Shown: positions 32,558 through 42,407, numbered from the stretch's first letter. The stretch is 64,000 bases of DNA from an uncultured bacterium (GCA_947381965.1 CANCXX010000016.1:1-64000); one strand, 5' to 3'. Program-made: numbers and translations. Notes: generated by a model not told the origin, from the sequence alone.

Positions 32558-33679
32558 TCACTTCCCCGCCAGCAGCCCCTCAAAGTCAAAGCTTTCCACA
32601 ATTTCCCTCATATGATCTAAATATTCATCTATCCCCTTTCCTGCAGCTCCCTCCTTTGCCACCAGACAGGTGCCATCTGCAAAGCATTCTGTCATAAACC
32701 GGTTATAGCGTGGATGATAATGGCTGTAATCCGCATAATTATCCAAATCACAGATTATCTCCTCCCTGTCCGGGAAAAAATAAACTTCCACATTTTCATA
32801 TTCATTCAGCCGCTTTGCAATATAACGGTATTCTTCCATGGTAGCCTCCAGATGGTTTTCCTTCAGCACATCATTCCAAAACAAAATACTGTAGGGAGGA
32901 AAAAACACTACGAATTTTGTATCAGGATTATTTTCTATATAAGGACAGATATTAACTGCTAAATTCTTCTCCGCCGCCTCAAGATAAGCGTCAGGAAAGG
33001 TTTCTTCCTTCACCTGCTTCGGTGAAGCATAATTATGCAAAACCCATGTCTCGCTGTAATATTCCTCTGTCCACCAGCTTGCATACACATTGGATAAATC
33101 TGTAGGGTCCGGATCTGCCACAGGGCGCAGGATATAATTAAGCAAAACATCCTTGTTCAGCACATAGGCAATATCGTTCAGATAATTGTCGTCATAAAGA
33201 TACTCCGGCAGCGGATACTTGGTTTCGTCCACTCCTCCGGTATAGGTAATCACATCCACTCCTAAAAATACTTTTTTTACTCTTTTCCCATGCCTGTTAT
33301 TGCCGCTTTTAAAAATTATATCCATTATATTGGCAATATCCTTAGGGAACGCGCCGCTGTAACTAAGCTTTATGGTGTTTAGATCCATCAGCTCCCCAAA
33401 CCATTTTGTCTGAAAATTCACCGTCATGGAAGAGCCTAAAATGACGCTGTCGTAATCCATATGAGCTGCCATTCCCGGATTTTGGGACAGCTGGTTATCC
33501 ACCAGATAAGGAAATCCGGGCAGTGGTTTATGATAGTGAAAAAACGGGTCCACGTATACCACCAGCGCCGTAGCCGCTCCACACGCCATCCCTGCCACCA
33601 GCAAAAATCCCACAATTGTCCTTTTAAAAGGGTTCCTGCATTTATTCACTTTTTTACTCTGTTTATCTTTTTTTTTCAT
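32558..33679 (-). CDS. SGNH/AlgX-like protein, likely O-acetylation partner
   Basis: A 373-residue protein with one N-terminal anchor helix (about 21-43) and an extracellular SGNH fold. Block I is ILGSSMT (GSSM at 82-85) and block V is DYSHYHP (about 317-323). The layout resembles AlgJ/AlgX and DHHW-type proteins that complete polysaccharide O-acetylation. The gene directly follows an MBOAT acyltransferase, the usual partner that brings acetyl groups across the membrane. The target could be the rhamnose-containing wall polymer of the adjacent locus, but this is inference. A shared terminator follows. Confidence 0.8.
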   Translation of the reverse strand: MKKKDKQSKKVNKCRNPFKRTIVGFLLVAGMACGAATALVVYVDPFFHYHKPLPGFPYLVDNQLSQNPGMAAHMDYDSVILGSSMTVNFQTKWFGELMDLNTIKLSYSGAFPKDIANIMDIIFKSGNNRHGKRVKKVFLGVDVITYTGGVDETKYPLPEYLYDDNYLNDIAYVLNKDVLLNYILRPVADPDPTDLSNVYASWWTEEYYSETWVLHNYASPKQVKEETFPDAYLEAAEKNLAVNICPYIENNPDTKFVVFFPPYSILFWNDVLKENHLEATMEEYRYIAKRLNEYENVEVYFFPDREEIICDLDNYADYSHYHPRYNRFMTECFADGTCLVAKEGAAGKGIDEYLDHMREIVESFDFEGLLAGK

Positions 33680-33745
33680 AATCCCCGCTTTTCGATCCTA
33701 AAATCTACCATAAATATCACACAAGCCATACAGACAACATCACTT

Positions 33746-35206
33746 TTAAAAATTCACGTACAGAAAAGAGCTGACGCCTGAAAAAGACAGTATGCTCCAT
33801 ACAAACAAAACCGCCATAAACAGAGTATGACCCCACCCAGGTTTCACTTTTTTGGTATACGACACCGCATCTGTCCCGAAAAACACCAGTAAAAGCAATG
33901 ACAAAAGAATCAATGTCATAAGGATATAATGAGCATACTGCCACCCATCTATCCCCAGCACCTTAATCACATACCAGAATTCATCCAAATTAAAACACCC
34001 GGCCAGATTCCAGTTGATCCTTCCAAAAGAAAAACTGCCAATGGTTTTTATCAGAAAAAGTCCCTCCTTCACAGAAGGCGCCCGAAAAAAAATCCATGCA
34101 ATATTCACATACAGAAAAGTAAGAAGCACGCAAACCCCATGCACCGCCCGGTTCCATCCCCCGGCCTGGCCGCTTCCTGCTTTTCCTTTCCTCCAGTCCT
34201 TAAAGGCTCTTGTTATCACATAAAGAATGCCGTGCATCATTCCCCACACAATAAACTGCCATCCCGCCCCATGCCACAGGCCGCTTAAGAAAAAAACTAC
34301 CAGAGTGTTAACGTAAGTCCTTCCCCTTCCTTTCCGGTTCCCCCCCAAAGGTATATACAAATATTGTGTAAAAAAATGGGTCAGCGTAATATGCCAGCCT
34401 TTCCAAAATTCCAGTATATTGGCAGCCTTATAAGGCGAATGGAAATTTAAGGGAAGATCGAATCCTAACATTCCCGCTATTCCCATTGCCATGTCACAAT
34501 AGCCGCTAAAATCAAAATAAAGCTGCAGGGTATAAGAAATCATTACAATCAGCCCATCCCCGGAATTTAATGCGGACAGACCTGTATAACCAAAGTCCAC
34601 AGCTTTTCCCAGAGTGTCGGCTATCAGAACCTTTTTAAACATTCCCAGCACAAACAAATACAAGCTCCTGAATCTTCTCTCCCAGCAGACTGTCTGTCCT
34701 TTTTTTTCAAACTGCCCCATCATTTCCCCAGGCAGCGCAATAGGCCCCTGCATAATTTTGGGGAAAAAGCCCACATACAGACCATATGCCAGAGGCTTAA
34801 CCTCTTTTATCCCCTCCCGGTAGCATTCCATCAAAAAGGCAATCTGGGTAAAGGTAAAGAAACTAATCCCAAGGGGCGCCGGATAGCTTCCCCCCAGGTA
34901 TTTAAAACAGGCAAGCAAAGCCAGATTCAAAAACAGCCCGGCCGCTAAAACCTGTTTTTTATGGCAGAGGCTTTCCATCCGTCTGCCAAGCCCGTAATTT
35001 ACCGCCATACTTCCTATAAGGATCGGAAGGTCTCCGGGACGGGACCATCCATAAAAGAGAAGGGATACGGCAAACAAAAACATTTTTCCAAGTCTTCCGC
35101 TGCCCTCTCCTTCTCCCAGCCGTTCTTCTGCGCCCAGGCAGATAAAATATCCCGCCATTGTCAGCGGAAAAAACAAAAAAACAAACTCATAAGAATTAAA
35201 CAGCAT
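33746..35206 (-). CDS. MBOAT family membrane O-acyltransferase (AlgI/DltB-like)
   Basis: The 486-residue protein has about ten membrane helices. Family signatures are GISFFTFTQIAFLMECYR, the YFDFSGYCDMAMGIA segment and LSGLWHGAGWQFIVWG, whose histidine (near residue 310) is the conserved catalytic one. It should move acyl groups, probably acetyl, across the membrane to an extracellular partner. The start overlaps the stop of the upstream membrane protein gene by one base. The SGNH gene follows 66 bases downstream. Together they make a two-component O-acetylation module. Confidence 0.93.
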   Translation of the reverse strand: MLFNSYEFVFLFFPLTMAGYFICLGAEERLGEGEGSGRLGKMFLFAVSLLFYGWSRPGDLPILIGSMAVNYGLGRRMESLCHKKQVLAAGLFLNLALLACFKYLGGSYPAPLGISFFTFTQIAFLMECYREGIKEVKPLAYGLYVGFFPKIMQGPIALPGEMMGQFEKKGQTVCWERRFRSLYLFVLGMFKKVLIADTLGKAVDFGYTGLSALNSGDGLIVMISYTLQLYFDFSGYCDMAMGIAGMLGFDLPLNFHSPYKAANILEFWKGWHITLTHFFTQYLYIPLGGNRKGRGRTYVNTLVVFFLSGLWHGAGWQFIVWGMMHGILYVITRAFKDWRKGKAGSGQAGGWNRAVHGVCVLLTFLYVNIAWIFFRAPSVKEGLFLIKTIGSFSFGRINWNLAGCFNLDEFWYVIKVLGIDGWQYAHYILMTLILLSLLLLVFFGTDAVSYTKKVKPGWGHTLFMAVLFVWSILSFSGVSSFLYVNF

Positions 35207-36009
35207 TATTCTTCATCCTCGTAATAGCTTTGCCACTGCTTTACCACCTCTGCCGTTACCGGATCTTCATAAATCCTGTAACCATCAATCTCCGCCAAAA
35301 GAGTAAGGCCGCTCTCAGTCGGGTCCTTATCCGTTTTCTTTCCCTGTGCCATCACAATATACTGGCAGTACTCTGCTCTGGTAGCCGCAAGAAGCGCTTC
35401 CATGTCCACCACCTCCGGTTTTTCCATGGCCTCATAAACCCCATTATAATACCCCCACCGCTCCACCAGCATTTCCCTGCCATAGGGCATATTAATTGCC
35501 GCATTATATTGTCTGACAAAGTGGATCAGCTCAGGAGGCATAACGGCCGACACTCTGTTATCCGGGTTGTCCGGTCCAATCCGATCACAGATTTTAATCA
35601 CCGTATCCGGGATATGGTACAAATTCTCCGCTTTGGATATATACTCACTTTTATATACGTACTTTCCGCATAAAATAATCAATGCGCCGCACACCACCAG
35701 TCCAATTCTCTGATGTCGGGCAAAAAAACGACAGCCTCCATAACAGGTAATCACTCCCATAGGAATGGTCCACAAAATCCTGTAATAGGTCTCCCCGTCC
35801 AGCCCGGCCGCCACAAAAGCCTTTCTGCTTAGCGGAAAAAGAAACAGTATGACAATTATCACCGGCGCATAAACAAGCAAAGTCCTCACCTTTTTATCCT
35901 TCTCTGTTTTCAGCAGAAAAATCCACGAAACCAACGTAAGCAATAGCAGAAGCTTAAGTCCTGTATATAATTTAAAAATCACAAAGCTTTCCATAAATAT
36001 ACCAAACAT
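35206..36009 (-). CDS. 3' part of an interrupted membrane protein gene (DUF6077-like)
   Basis: The 267-residue frame begins at ATG 36009 and has four or so helices (about 9-28, 41-60, 72-86, 99-112), then a soluble C-terminal half with DNRVSAVMPPELIHFVRQY. It lies in the same reading frame as the upstream ORF ending at 36064, separated by one TAG and 18 sense codons. I read the two as one gene of about 660 codons, broken by a CAG-to-TAG or similar change. AAGGGG near the ATG could still allow separate translation. The family assignment is from memory and tentative. Confidence 0.6.
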   Translation of the reverse strand: MFGIFMESFVIFKLYTGLKLLLLLTLVSWIFLLKTEKDKKVRTLLVYAPVIIVILFLFPLSRKAFVAAGLDGETYYRILWTIPMGVITCYGGCRFFARHQRIGLVVCGALIILCGKYVYKSEYISKAENLYHIPDTVIKICDRIGPDNPDNRVSAVMPPELIHFVRQYNAAINMPYGREMLVERWGYYNGVYEAMEKPEVVDMEALLAATRAEYCQYIVMAQGKKTDKDPTESGLTLLAEIDGYRIYEDPVTAEVVKQWQSYYEDEE

Positions 36010-36063
36010 CCCTTTATACCCCTTTCCATAGGACGCCGCGCCAAACGCAAGTCGCCAGTTTCT

Positions 36064-37197
36064 CTATGGCACCAGTATCCCATGCGTCAGCGCCAGATAA
36101 AGCATTACATAAACGCCGCCCGGCACACAGCTTCCCCCTGCCTTTAATAAAATGACAGGCTTCTTCTCCCTGACGGCAAACAACACGCCAAAGCCCATGG
36201 TCATCAGACAGCTAAGCAGTATCGCAAGGGAACTGCTTGCTCCCCCTGCAAAATTCAAACATGCAAGCAAAAGCCACAGCCTTTGTCTACCTGGAGCCTC
36301 CTGCCCAGCCACAGCTCCCCTTCCTTTTCCTTTCCGTCTTTTCTCCCCTTCATCAAACAGACATAAAAACAGCCAGATCACCGCTGGTATCACAAAATTT
36401 CCTGCAAAAGACTTTCCCTGCCAGGTTCTGGTCAGAAAAAACGTCTCTGTGGTATAAAGAGAAATATTCCCAAACATCTGCCATAACGCTATCAATGTCA
36501 TAAACATGGGAAGCTGTCTCTTTTTCCCCCGGAACAATACACGTCCCGTCTGATAATAAAGAATATAAGTAAGCGGAATTAAAATCAGGGGAACCACACT
36601 ATGGCTTACGATTGTGGCATGAACGCCGCTCATCCTTCCAATATAGGCTTCCCACACAGGAAACAGGGCAAGTCCATGTCTCACATCCAAAGGCGCGCTT
36701 CTTCCCGTATAAGGATTAATCCGGTACAAAGTATCCACCTGCTGGGCAATCAGGGCCTGTACGCCATAGTAAGCGTCATCCCCGTCAAAAGAAGCTCTTG
36801 TAAAAGCCATATAAAGCTGAAAAGCTGCCAGCGCAATAAAGAAAATCCAAAAGATTCTATCTTCCCAAAGCATTTCTCCCGCTATACCGCTTCTTATCCA
36901 TCTTATCCCCTGCCCCCTTTTTCCCCTTCGGTACGTTACAAACACACCTCCAAGGGCTGATAAGGAAATAAGCACAGTAAACCATATGGTAAAGGTTGTA
37001 AAGCCATTATAAACGCACAAAAGCACCACCGGAATTCCCACCAGCTCCAGCAGGGTAAACAACAGAATATATCCCCCCGCAAGGGCCACTCCCGGCGTGC
37101 GAAGCCGCTTTTCCAAAAGAGGCAGCAGCAAAAGCCCCATGCAAAAAGGTACAATAAGAAGCCATACAACCAGACTAACTACCTTTAATATAATCAT
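36064..37197 (-). CDS. 5' part of an interrupted membrane protein gene (DUF6077-like)
   Basis: The start at 37197 (MIILKVVSLVVW) follows GGAGG by five bases; a TTG four codons upstream overlaps that site. The 377 residues form about nine helices with a conserved-looking loop FDGDDAYYGVQALIAQQVD, which recalls GT-C-type membrane glycosyltransferases with acidic residues in the first large loop. The frame stops at TAG (36066-36064) and continues open for 18 codons into the next ORF. It sits between the GH78 gene and the O-acetylation pair, so a role in surface glycan assembly is plausible. Confidence 0.6.
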   Translation of the reverse strand: MIILKVVSLVVWLLIVPFCMGLLLLPLLEKRLRTPGVALAGGYILLFTLLELVGIPVVLLCVYNGFTTFTIWFTVLISLSALGGVFVTYRRGKRGQGIRWIRSGIAGEMLWEDRIFWIFFIALAAFQLYMAFTRASFDGDDAYYGVQALIAQQVDTLYRINPYTGRSAPLDVRHGLALFPVWEAYIGRMSGVHATIVSHSVVPLILIPLTYILYYQTGRVLFRGKKRQLPMFMTLIALWQMFGNISLYTTETFFLTRTWQGKSFAGNFVIPAVIWLFLCLFDEGEKRRKGKGRGAVAGQEAPGRQRLWLLLACLNFAGGASSSLAILLSCLMTMGFGVLFAVREKKPVILLKAGGSCVPGGVYVMLYLALTHGILVP

Positions 37198-37217
37198 TGC
37201 TTCCTCCAAAAATCATT

Positions 37218-40200
37218 TTATTTCCGCCCCTGTTTTTTATTTGTAAAACGATAGGTTCCTGACTGCAATTCATATTTAACTTTTTCTCCGTCGTTTTCTG
37301 TAAACACAATGCCCTTTATCTTGTCAGCCTGCTTTCCGTTTATCTCATAGGGACAGGCGCTCTGTGGCAGATACAGGGAGGCGGTGGTATTGGCCGGAAT
37401 TTCAAAACAGTATTCCAGCCCCTCTTCCATTACTCTCCATTCTACACTAATTTTTCCATAAGCACCAGTATAACTTCCTTTGGCAAAGGTCAGTTCTCCT
37501 CCTGCCTGAGGCTCCAAAATAATATGCTTATATCCCGGTTGTTCTTCATCACACCGTATCCCAAGCACATCCGTATACAGCCATCCTGCCGGCGTTCCAT
37601 AAGCATAATGATTTAAAGATCCGTCCAGCCGGAAGCCGTTCTCCTCCTGCTGATACCCAAAAAGCGATTCCCATGTGGTAGTAGCGCCATTATTTACAAT
37701 ATACAGCAGCGATGGGTATTCTTCCAGAAGCAACATTTTGTATGCCGTCCGGACCATACCATTATCGCTAAGTGCGGTCAGAAGACAGCCTATGCCGGAA
37801 TAGCCAGTCTTTATATGATAGCCCCCATACTCTGCCAGCGTTCTCAAATGTCCCGCCGCCGCTTCTTTTAATTCTTCCGGGAAAAGCGAAAAAGCAAGCC
37901 CCAGTGCATAGGAAGTTTGTGTATTACAGCTTGTCTGTCCATCCGGAAGCACATATTGATTCTGCCATGCCTGCTTAAAGTTTTCATAAATTTCCCTGTA
38001 ACGCACCGCGTCCTCTTCTTTTCCCAGAGCCTTCGCCATCCTTGACAGTAAATCCGCCGAATGAGCGCACCATGCCGTGTCAGACAAGTCAGAGGGTGTA
38101 TCTTCAAAAGCCAGATGATCTCCATACCCTCCCCAGGTGCGGACATAATTGTCGCTGGTAGATACCAGCATATCCACCCACTTACATAGGGCATCATAAT
38201 TTCCCTCAAGAATCCCTTTTTCCCCATACTGTGTATAAAGATTCCAGGCAATGACCACCGGTGCGTCTCCCCAGCAGTTATTGGAAGCGCTGCCGCCTGT
38301 TCCATCCCATCCCGTTCCAAAATTTCTTGGCGCCATATCCGGGAAAGAACCGCCCTCCGACTGGATCAGTCGTAAATCATTGAGATACTTCTCATAAAAA
38401 TTGTAGGCGTCCATATGGTAGGAGGCTGTCTTTGAAAAAATCTGTGCATCCCCTGCCCAGCCATGACGTTCATCCCGCTGAGGACAGTCCATGGGATTAT
38501 CCATAAAATTGCTTTTCAGGCTCCATACTGTATTCTGATAATATTGATTCATTGTATCGTCAGAACACTGAAACTCCCCTGTCCGTTCCAAATCCGAAGA
38601 CAGCACAATTCCTTCCACATCCTCCACCTGCAGTTTTTCTCCAAGACCGTCAATTTGCAGATACCGGAATCCATGAAAAGTAAACTCCGGTTCAAATACC
38701 TCTCCCTGGGCGTCTCCCTTTAACACATAATAATCAGTGGCTTCCGCCGTCAGCAGATTTTCCGTCCACACCGTTCCAGGCACATCGTCTTTATTAATCA
38801 TAGCCTCTTTGTTTATTTCTTCCCCATAACGTAAAGTAACCACCTGCCCCTTTTTTCCTTTCACCTTTATCCGACAGGTTCCGGCAAAATTCTGTCCAAA
38901 ATCATATACCAAAACATTCTCCTGCGGTTTTGTTACCTCCACAGGCTTTAGGATCTCCACACAGGAGATGGGCTCATTCTTTTTCCCTACAAGAGGAAGG
39001 GACAAATAGACCCCATTCACCTGATTTTCCTCTGCCGGGTACCACCCTTCCATGGAATAATCCGCCTTATCAAACCCCGTTTTTTCACAGTTGGCGTCAT
39101 AAAACTCCCCCTGATACAAATCGTCGTCCCTCACCGGCCCGTCCGTGCAGCAGTAAAAACTGCCATCTGTTACAATTTCCGACACACTTCCATCCTGATA
39201 CCGGATTTCCATTTTCCCCAAAAGTGCGTTCTTATCTCCCCAGGGATTCCATATTTCCGGGTAGCCCACCCCACGGTCATACCAGCCATGAAGCAGAATA
39301 ATCCCAAGGGCATTTTCCTTCCCTCTCTCCAAAAAGTCCGTCACATCATAGGTCACATAAGAAAGCTGTTTGTTGTATGCAAGCTTTCCGGGACTAAAAT
39401 AATCTTCCGAAACCCTTTTTCCATTTACCGAAAGGGCAAAGCAGCCAAGCGCCGTCATATATACCCTGGCGCTTACAATTTCCTTATCCTCCACCTGAAA
39501 CGCCCTTCGGAATAAAGGCGCCGGGCTTTCAAAGCCCTTGGTGAGCATAAGGCCGCTGCCAATTTTAAGTCTTCCCCCTTCCACCGGGGTGTAATAAGGC
39601 GTAAAAATGTTTTCTTTTTCTTCAAAGTCCTCCTTATATAATATATCTCCCGTCCTGCTGCTTACCAGAATGTCATCCAGCCAGGCATAAGATACCCCTC
39701 TTGATTTATAATACCCAATACTTCCTGCCGGTACAGGCAGGATAACAAAGGTTCCTGCCTCTTTCCCGTTAATCTTTACTCCAAGTTTTTCCTCTTCCAC
39801 AGAAAGCTCAGCCTGAAACAAAGACTGTCCTTCTGGCGCGCAGTCCGAAATGTCCACACTTTCTTCTGAAGAAACAGCCCCTTCTTCCATCCGTTTCAAG
39901 GTAAAAAGCTTCTCATCCCCCTGATTTTTAATCTCGCATACATAAAGAGAACCATAACGTCCCTCCTGGGCCCCAAAAATAAATCCTGCTGATGTGCCTG
40001 AAACCTCCATCTGATATCTGATGGTGTAAAAAAGCAGGTCCTTTTCAGATTCTGTCTTTGTCTCTTCCTGCCAGGCTGAAATCCATTTTGCCCCGGACAT
40101 ACCTTCTCCCATAAGACCTGTCTCAAACCAGGCTTCTTCTGCGGCTTTGTGACACCTGTCTGATTCATCCCACACCTCCACCTGCCAGAAATATCGATGG

Positions 40201-40550
40201 GCTGGCGCCAGGGCCTCTCCCTCATATACAATTCCCACAGATTCACTCCCGGCTACCTTCCCGCTGTCCCACAGGAAATTACCCTCTGCCAGATTCTTTC
40301 TGCCATCCGCAACGCAGACACGGTAAGCGCTCTGGGCCGCTCCCTGTCTGCCGCTTTCCATCCGCCAGCCAAACACGGGCTGTTCCACATCTATGCCCAG
40401 CGGATTCTTCACATGACAAACCTTTAGCCCCGTAATTATACATACTTTTTCCCTGCCTGCTTTCTTTCCGGCAAATATAAACACTGCCGCCAGCATAAGC
40501 AGCAGAATCCCCGCCATATATATCAGATAAATTTTTCTTATTCTTTTCAT
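37218..40550 (-). CDS. GH78 alpha-L-rhamnosidase, membrane-anchored
   Basis: The start at 40550 is chosen because a promoter at 40591-40619 excludes the longer frame. The 1110-residue enzyme has an N-terminal hydrophobic helix (about 6-27) and lacks a lipobox, so it is secreted or anchored. Beta domains typical of GH78 follow (SAYRVCVAD, VSARVYMTALGCFALSVNGKR is split across about 380-410). The catalytic (alpha/alpha)6 barrel carries DCPQRDERHGWAGDAQ (about 686-701) with the conserved acid pair. It releases alpha-L-rhamnose from glycans or plant flavonoid glycosides. Its place beside O-acetylation and rhamnan-type genes also allows a role in trimming the cell's own polymer. Confidence 0.92.
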   Translation of the reverse strand: MKRIRKIYLIYMAGILLLMLAAVFIFAGKKAGREKVCIITGLKVCHVKNPLGIDVEQPVFGWRMESGRQGAAQSAYRVCVADGRKNLAEGNFLWDSGKVAGSESVGIVYEGEALAPAHRYFWQVEVWDESDRCHKAAEEAWFETGLMGEGMSGAKWISAWQEETKTESEKDLLFYTIRYQMEVSGTSAGFIFGAQEGRYGSLYVCEIKNQGDEKLFTLKRMEEGAVSSEESVDISDCAPEGQSLFQAELSVEEEKLGVKINGKEAGTFVILPVPAGSIGYYKSRGVSYAWLDDILVSSRTGDILYKEDFEEKENIFTPYYTPVEGGRLKIGSGLMLTKGFESPAPLFRRAFQVEDKEIVSARVYMTALGCFALSVNGKRVSEDYFSPGKLAYNKQLSYVTYDVTDFLERGKENALGIILLHGWYDRGVGYPEIWNPWGDKNALLGKMEIRYQDGSVSEIVTDGSFYCCTDGPVRDDDLYQGEFYDANCEKTGFDKADYSMEGWYPAEENQVNGVYLSLPLVGKKNEPISCVEILKPVEVTKPQENVLVYDFGQNFAGTCRIKVKGKKGQVVTLRYGEEINKEAMINKDDVPGTVWTENLLTAEATDYYVLKGDAQGEVFEPEFTFHGFRYLQIDGLGEKLQVEDVEGIVLSSDLERTGEFQCSDDTMNQYYQNTVWSLKSNFMDNPMDCPQRDERHGWAGDAQIFSKTASYHMDAYNFYEKYLNDLRLIQSEGGSFPDMAPRNFGTGWDGTGGSASNNCWGDAPVVIAWNLYTQYGEKGILEGNYDALCKWVDMLVSTSDNYVRTWGGYGDHLAFEDTPSDLSDTAWCAHSADLLSRMAKALGKEEDAVRYREIYENFKQAWQNQYVLPDGQTSCNTQTSYALGLAFSLFPEELKEAAAGHLRTLAEYGGYHIKTGYSGIGCLLTALSDNGMVRTAYKMLLLEEYPSLLYIVNNGATTTWESLFGYQQEENGFRLDGSLNHYAYGTPAGWLYTDVLGIRCDEEQPGYKHIILEPQAGGELTFAKGSYTGAYGKISVEWRVMEEGLEYCFEIPANTTASLYLPQSACPYEINGKQADKIKGIVFTENDGEKVKYELQSGTYRFTNKKQGRK

Positions 40551-40590
40551 AACAAAATGTCCCGCTTTCCAAATTCTTTCGTTTACTAAT

Positions 40591-40619
40591 AGTATATACC
40601 CGATTTTTCCAGTCATCAA
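40591..40619 (-). promoter_or_regulatory. Sigma-A promoter for the GH78 gene
   Basis: On the minus strand TTGATG (40619-40614), a 17-base spacer and TATACT (40596-40591) are present. The predicted start site is about 35 bases before the ATG at 40550. Confidence 0.65.
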
Positions 40620-40653
40620 TGTATAAGCTCCATATTAAGTGTCATACTTTTTG

Positions 40654-40682
40654 TTGCCTTTAATTAGACATTGTTTTATAAT
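40654..40682 (+). promoter_or_regulatory. Sigma-A promoter for the DUF6056-like gene
   Basis: TTGCCT (40654-40659), a 17-base spacer and a perfect TATAAT (40677-40682) are present. The leader to the first ATG would be about 35 bases. Confidence 0.65.
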
Positions 40683-40723
40683 TTTTTCTAAATTCATGTA
40701 TCCCATTAGAGCTTATTCAAAAC

Positions 40724-42283
40724 ATGTATGAAAGGTTGTATAATTTTATGAAAAATTTTTTTAATCAGAATTCATTTGAGAAAATACAAAAATGGATAAC
40801 TCCGAAAACACTGTCAGTGTTTTTAACAATTGTTTATCTTCTTAGTCTCCTTCCAATTCTTTGGATTGGATGGTTTAATTATCCCAGTGCAGACGATTAC
40901 ACCATAGGCAGTAACTGCCGGTGGGCATGGGTTTCCAGCCATAACTTTTTTAGCGCTCTCTGGGCGGGAATTGTAAGAAGCGTGGAGGACTACCTCCACT
41001 GGATGGGTTACTTTACATCCAACTTTCTGATGGCAATGTCTCCGGGCAGCTTTGGAGAACGCTTCTATGTGCTTACCGTATGGATTATGCTTCTCATGCT
41101 TAGCTTTTCAACTATCTATTTGTTAAAGACCATTTTTACAAAAGTCTTTATGGCAGACAAATACACCAGCCGCTGTGTATATATGCTTGTTCTCCTTATC
41201 ACCGTACAATGTATGGTTGGACGGGTGGAAGCATTTTTTTGGTACAGCGGCGCCGTAAATTATATGTTTGTGCATGGCATGTCACTGTTCTTCTACGGAC
41301 TTTTAATCTCCGCAGTTTATGAGGTTGGAAAAAAACGGACTGTAAAGCTTGTGGCAGCATCTTTTCTGGGCTTCTTTACAGGGGGCGGCAATCAGATGAC
41401 CGCGTTAAATGTATGTATTATTTTAGCTGTTGCAGTCATTTTCCTTATATATAACCGGAAGTGGAAAAAATATAAAGCTTTTGCTGTTCCCATAGGAATG
41501 TTTTTTTTGGGCTTTCTCTTAAATGTGGCATCGCCGGGCAATCTGGTACGGGCAGAAAGCGCAAGGGGAATGAATCCCGTAAAGGCCATACTTGTCTCCT
41601 TTTATTATTGCCTGGATTACTGCATCAGTAAGTGGACCGGCTGGCCGGTTATCCTGTTCGTTATCGCCCTGGTCCCCTTATTCTGGCACATGGCAGAAAA
41701 AACTCAGTTCCGGTTTCCCTGTCCGTTAGTGGTTGTGCTTTTTGGATACTGCATTGTCTCCGCAATGATAACGCCGCCTGTTTTTGCACTGGGAAATATG
41801 GGCGCCGCACGGCTTCAGGCGCTTACATTTACCATGTACCTGCTGGTGCTTACCCTGTGCACAGGCTACGTAACCGGATGGGCAAGAAAAAAGCTTTCGC
41901 CATTGCAGTTCCCAGACAGGCTAACAGACCGTCCGTTTACCGCCAGTGAGATCTGGTGTTTGCTTGGCTGTCTGCTTTTTTTGGGGGCCGCATCATTTAT
42001 TACAGTTATACCGGAACCTCACTACTTTACAGCCTCCTCCGCCATAACAGACCTGATAAGCGGCGATGCAAAAGCATACGGCGACGCTTTAAAAGCAAGA
42101 ACCAGACTATATAACAGCGGGGAAAAAAATGTGGTTGTGGAACCGCTGCCATGTTATCCACAGCTTTTATACTTTTCGGACATTAAGGAAGACCCTTCTG
42201 ACTGGGAAAATCTGGGGATATGCAGGTTTTACGGCCTAGATTCCGTTATAAAAAAGGCGCCGGAAATTCCCCCTTACACCTGA
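40724..42283 (+). CDS. DUF6056-like polytopic membrane protein
   Basis: The 519-residue protein has about eleven helices and an early acidic loop, FNYPSADDYTIGSN, a feature of GT-C-fold membrane glycosyltransferases. The family is recognised as DUF6056-like from overall pattern. The start is uncertain: the ATG at 40724 has no ribosome binding site, while an in-frame ATG at 40748 has AAAGG 12 bases upstream. It has its own promoter, diverges from the GH78 gene and is followed by a hairpin repeat. A role in transferring a sugar from a lipid carrier to a surface polymer is possible but not shown. Confidence 0.7.
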   Translation: MYERLYNFMKNFFNQNSFEKIQKWITPKTLSVFLTIVYLLSLLPILWIGWFNYPSADDYTIGSNCRWAWVSSHNFFSALWAGIVRSVEDYLHWMGYFTSNFLMAMSPGSFGERFYVLTVWIMLLMLSFSTIYLLKTIFTKVFMADKYTSRCVYMLVLLITVQCMVGRVEAFFWYSGAVNYMFVHGMSLFFYGLLISAVYEVGKKRTVKLVAASFLGFFTGGGNQMTALNVCIILAVAVIFLIYNRKWKKYKAFAVPIGMFFLGFLLNVASPGNLVRAESARGMNPVKAILVSFYYCLDYCISKWTGWPVILFVIALVPLFWHMAEKTQFRFPCPLVVVLFGYCIVSAMITPPVFALGNMGAARLQALTFTMYLLVLTLCTGYVTGWARKKLSPLQFPDRLTDRPFTASEIWCLLGCLLFLGAASFITVIPEPHYFTASSAITDLISGDAKAYGDALKARTRLYNSGEKNVVVEPLPCYPQLLYFSDIKEDPSDWENLGICRFYGLDSVIKKAPEIPPYT

Positions 42284-42285
42284 AT

Positions 42286-42328
42286 CAGGTTCTCACGGAA
42301 TGCGCAGCCAGTGCGCATTCCTGACCTG
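42286..42328. repeat. Dispersed hairpin repeat (GTTCTCACGGAATGCGCA family)
   Basis: CAGGT...ACCTG outer arms enclose GGAATGCGCA and TGCGCATTCC inner arms. The 18-base GTTCTCACGGAATGCGCA and the CAGTGCGCATTCCTGACC-like right arm recur at about 48565-48605. It lies just past the stop at 42283 and could act as a 3' hairpin. Confidence 0.7.
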
Positions 42329-42378
42329 TGAAAAATAACCATAACCTTCAGCCCTAACGGACCTTGCGGAAATGTATA

Positions 42379-42407
42379 TTGACGAATAGAAAAGAAGCGG
42401 ATAAAAT
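42379..42407 (+). promoter_or_regulatory. Sigma-A promoter for the VTC-DUF4956-CotH cassette
   Basis: TTGACG (42379-42384), a 17-base spacer and TAAAAT (42402-42407) form a strong promoter. Transcription would start near 42414, about 28 bases before the GGAGG of the VTC gene. Confidence 0.75.
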
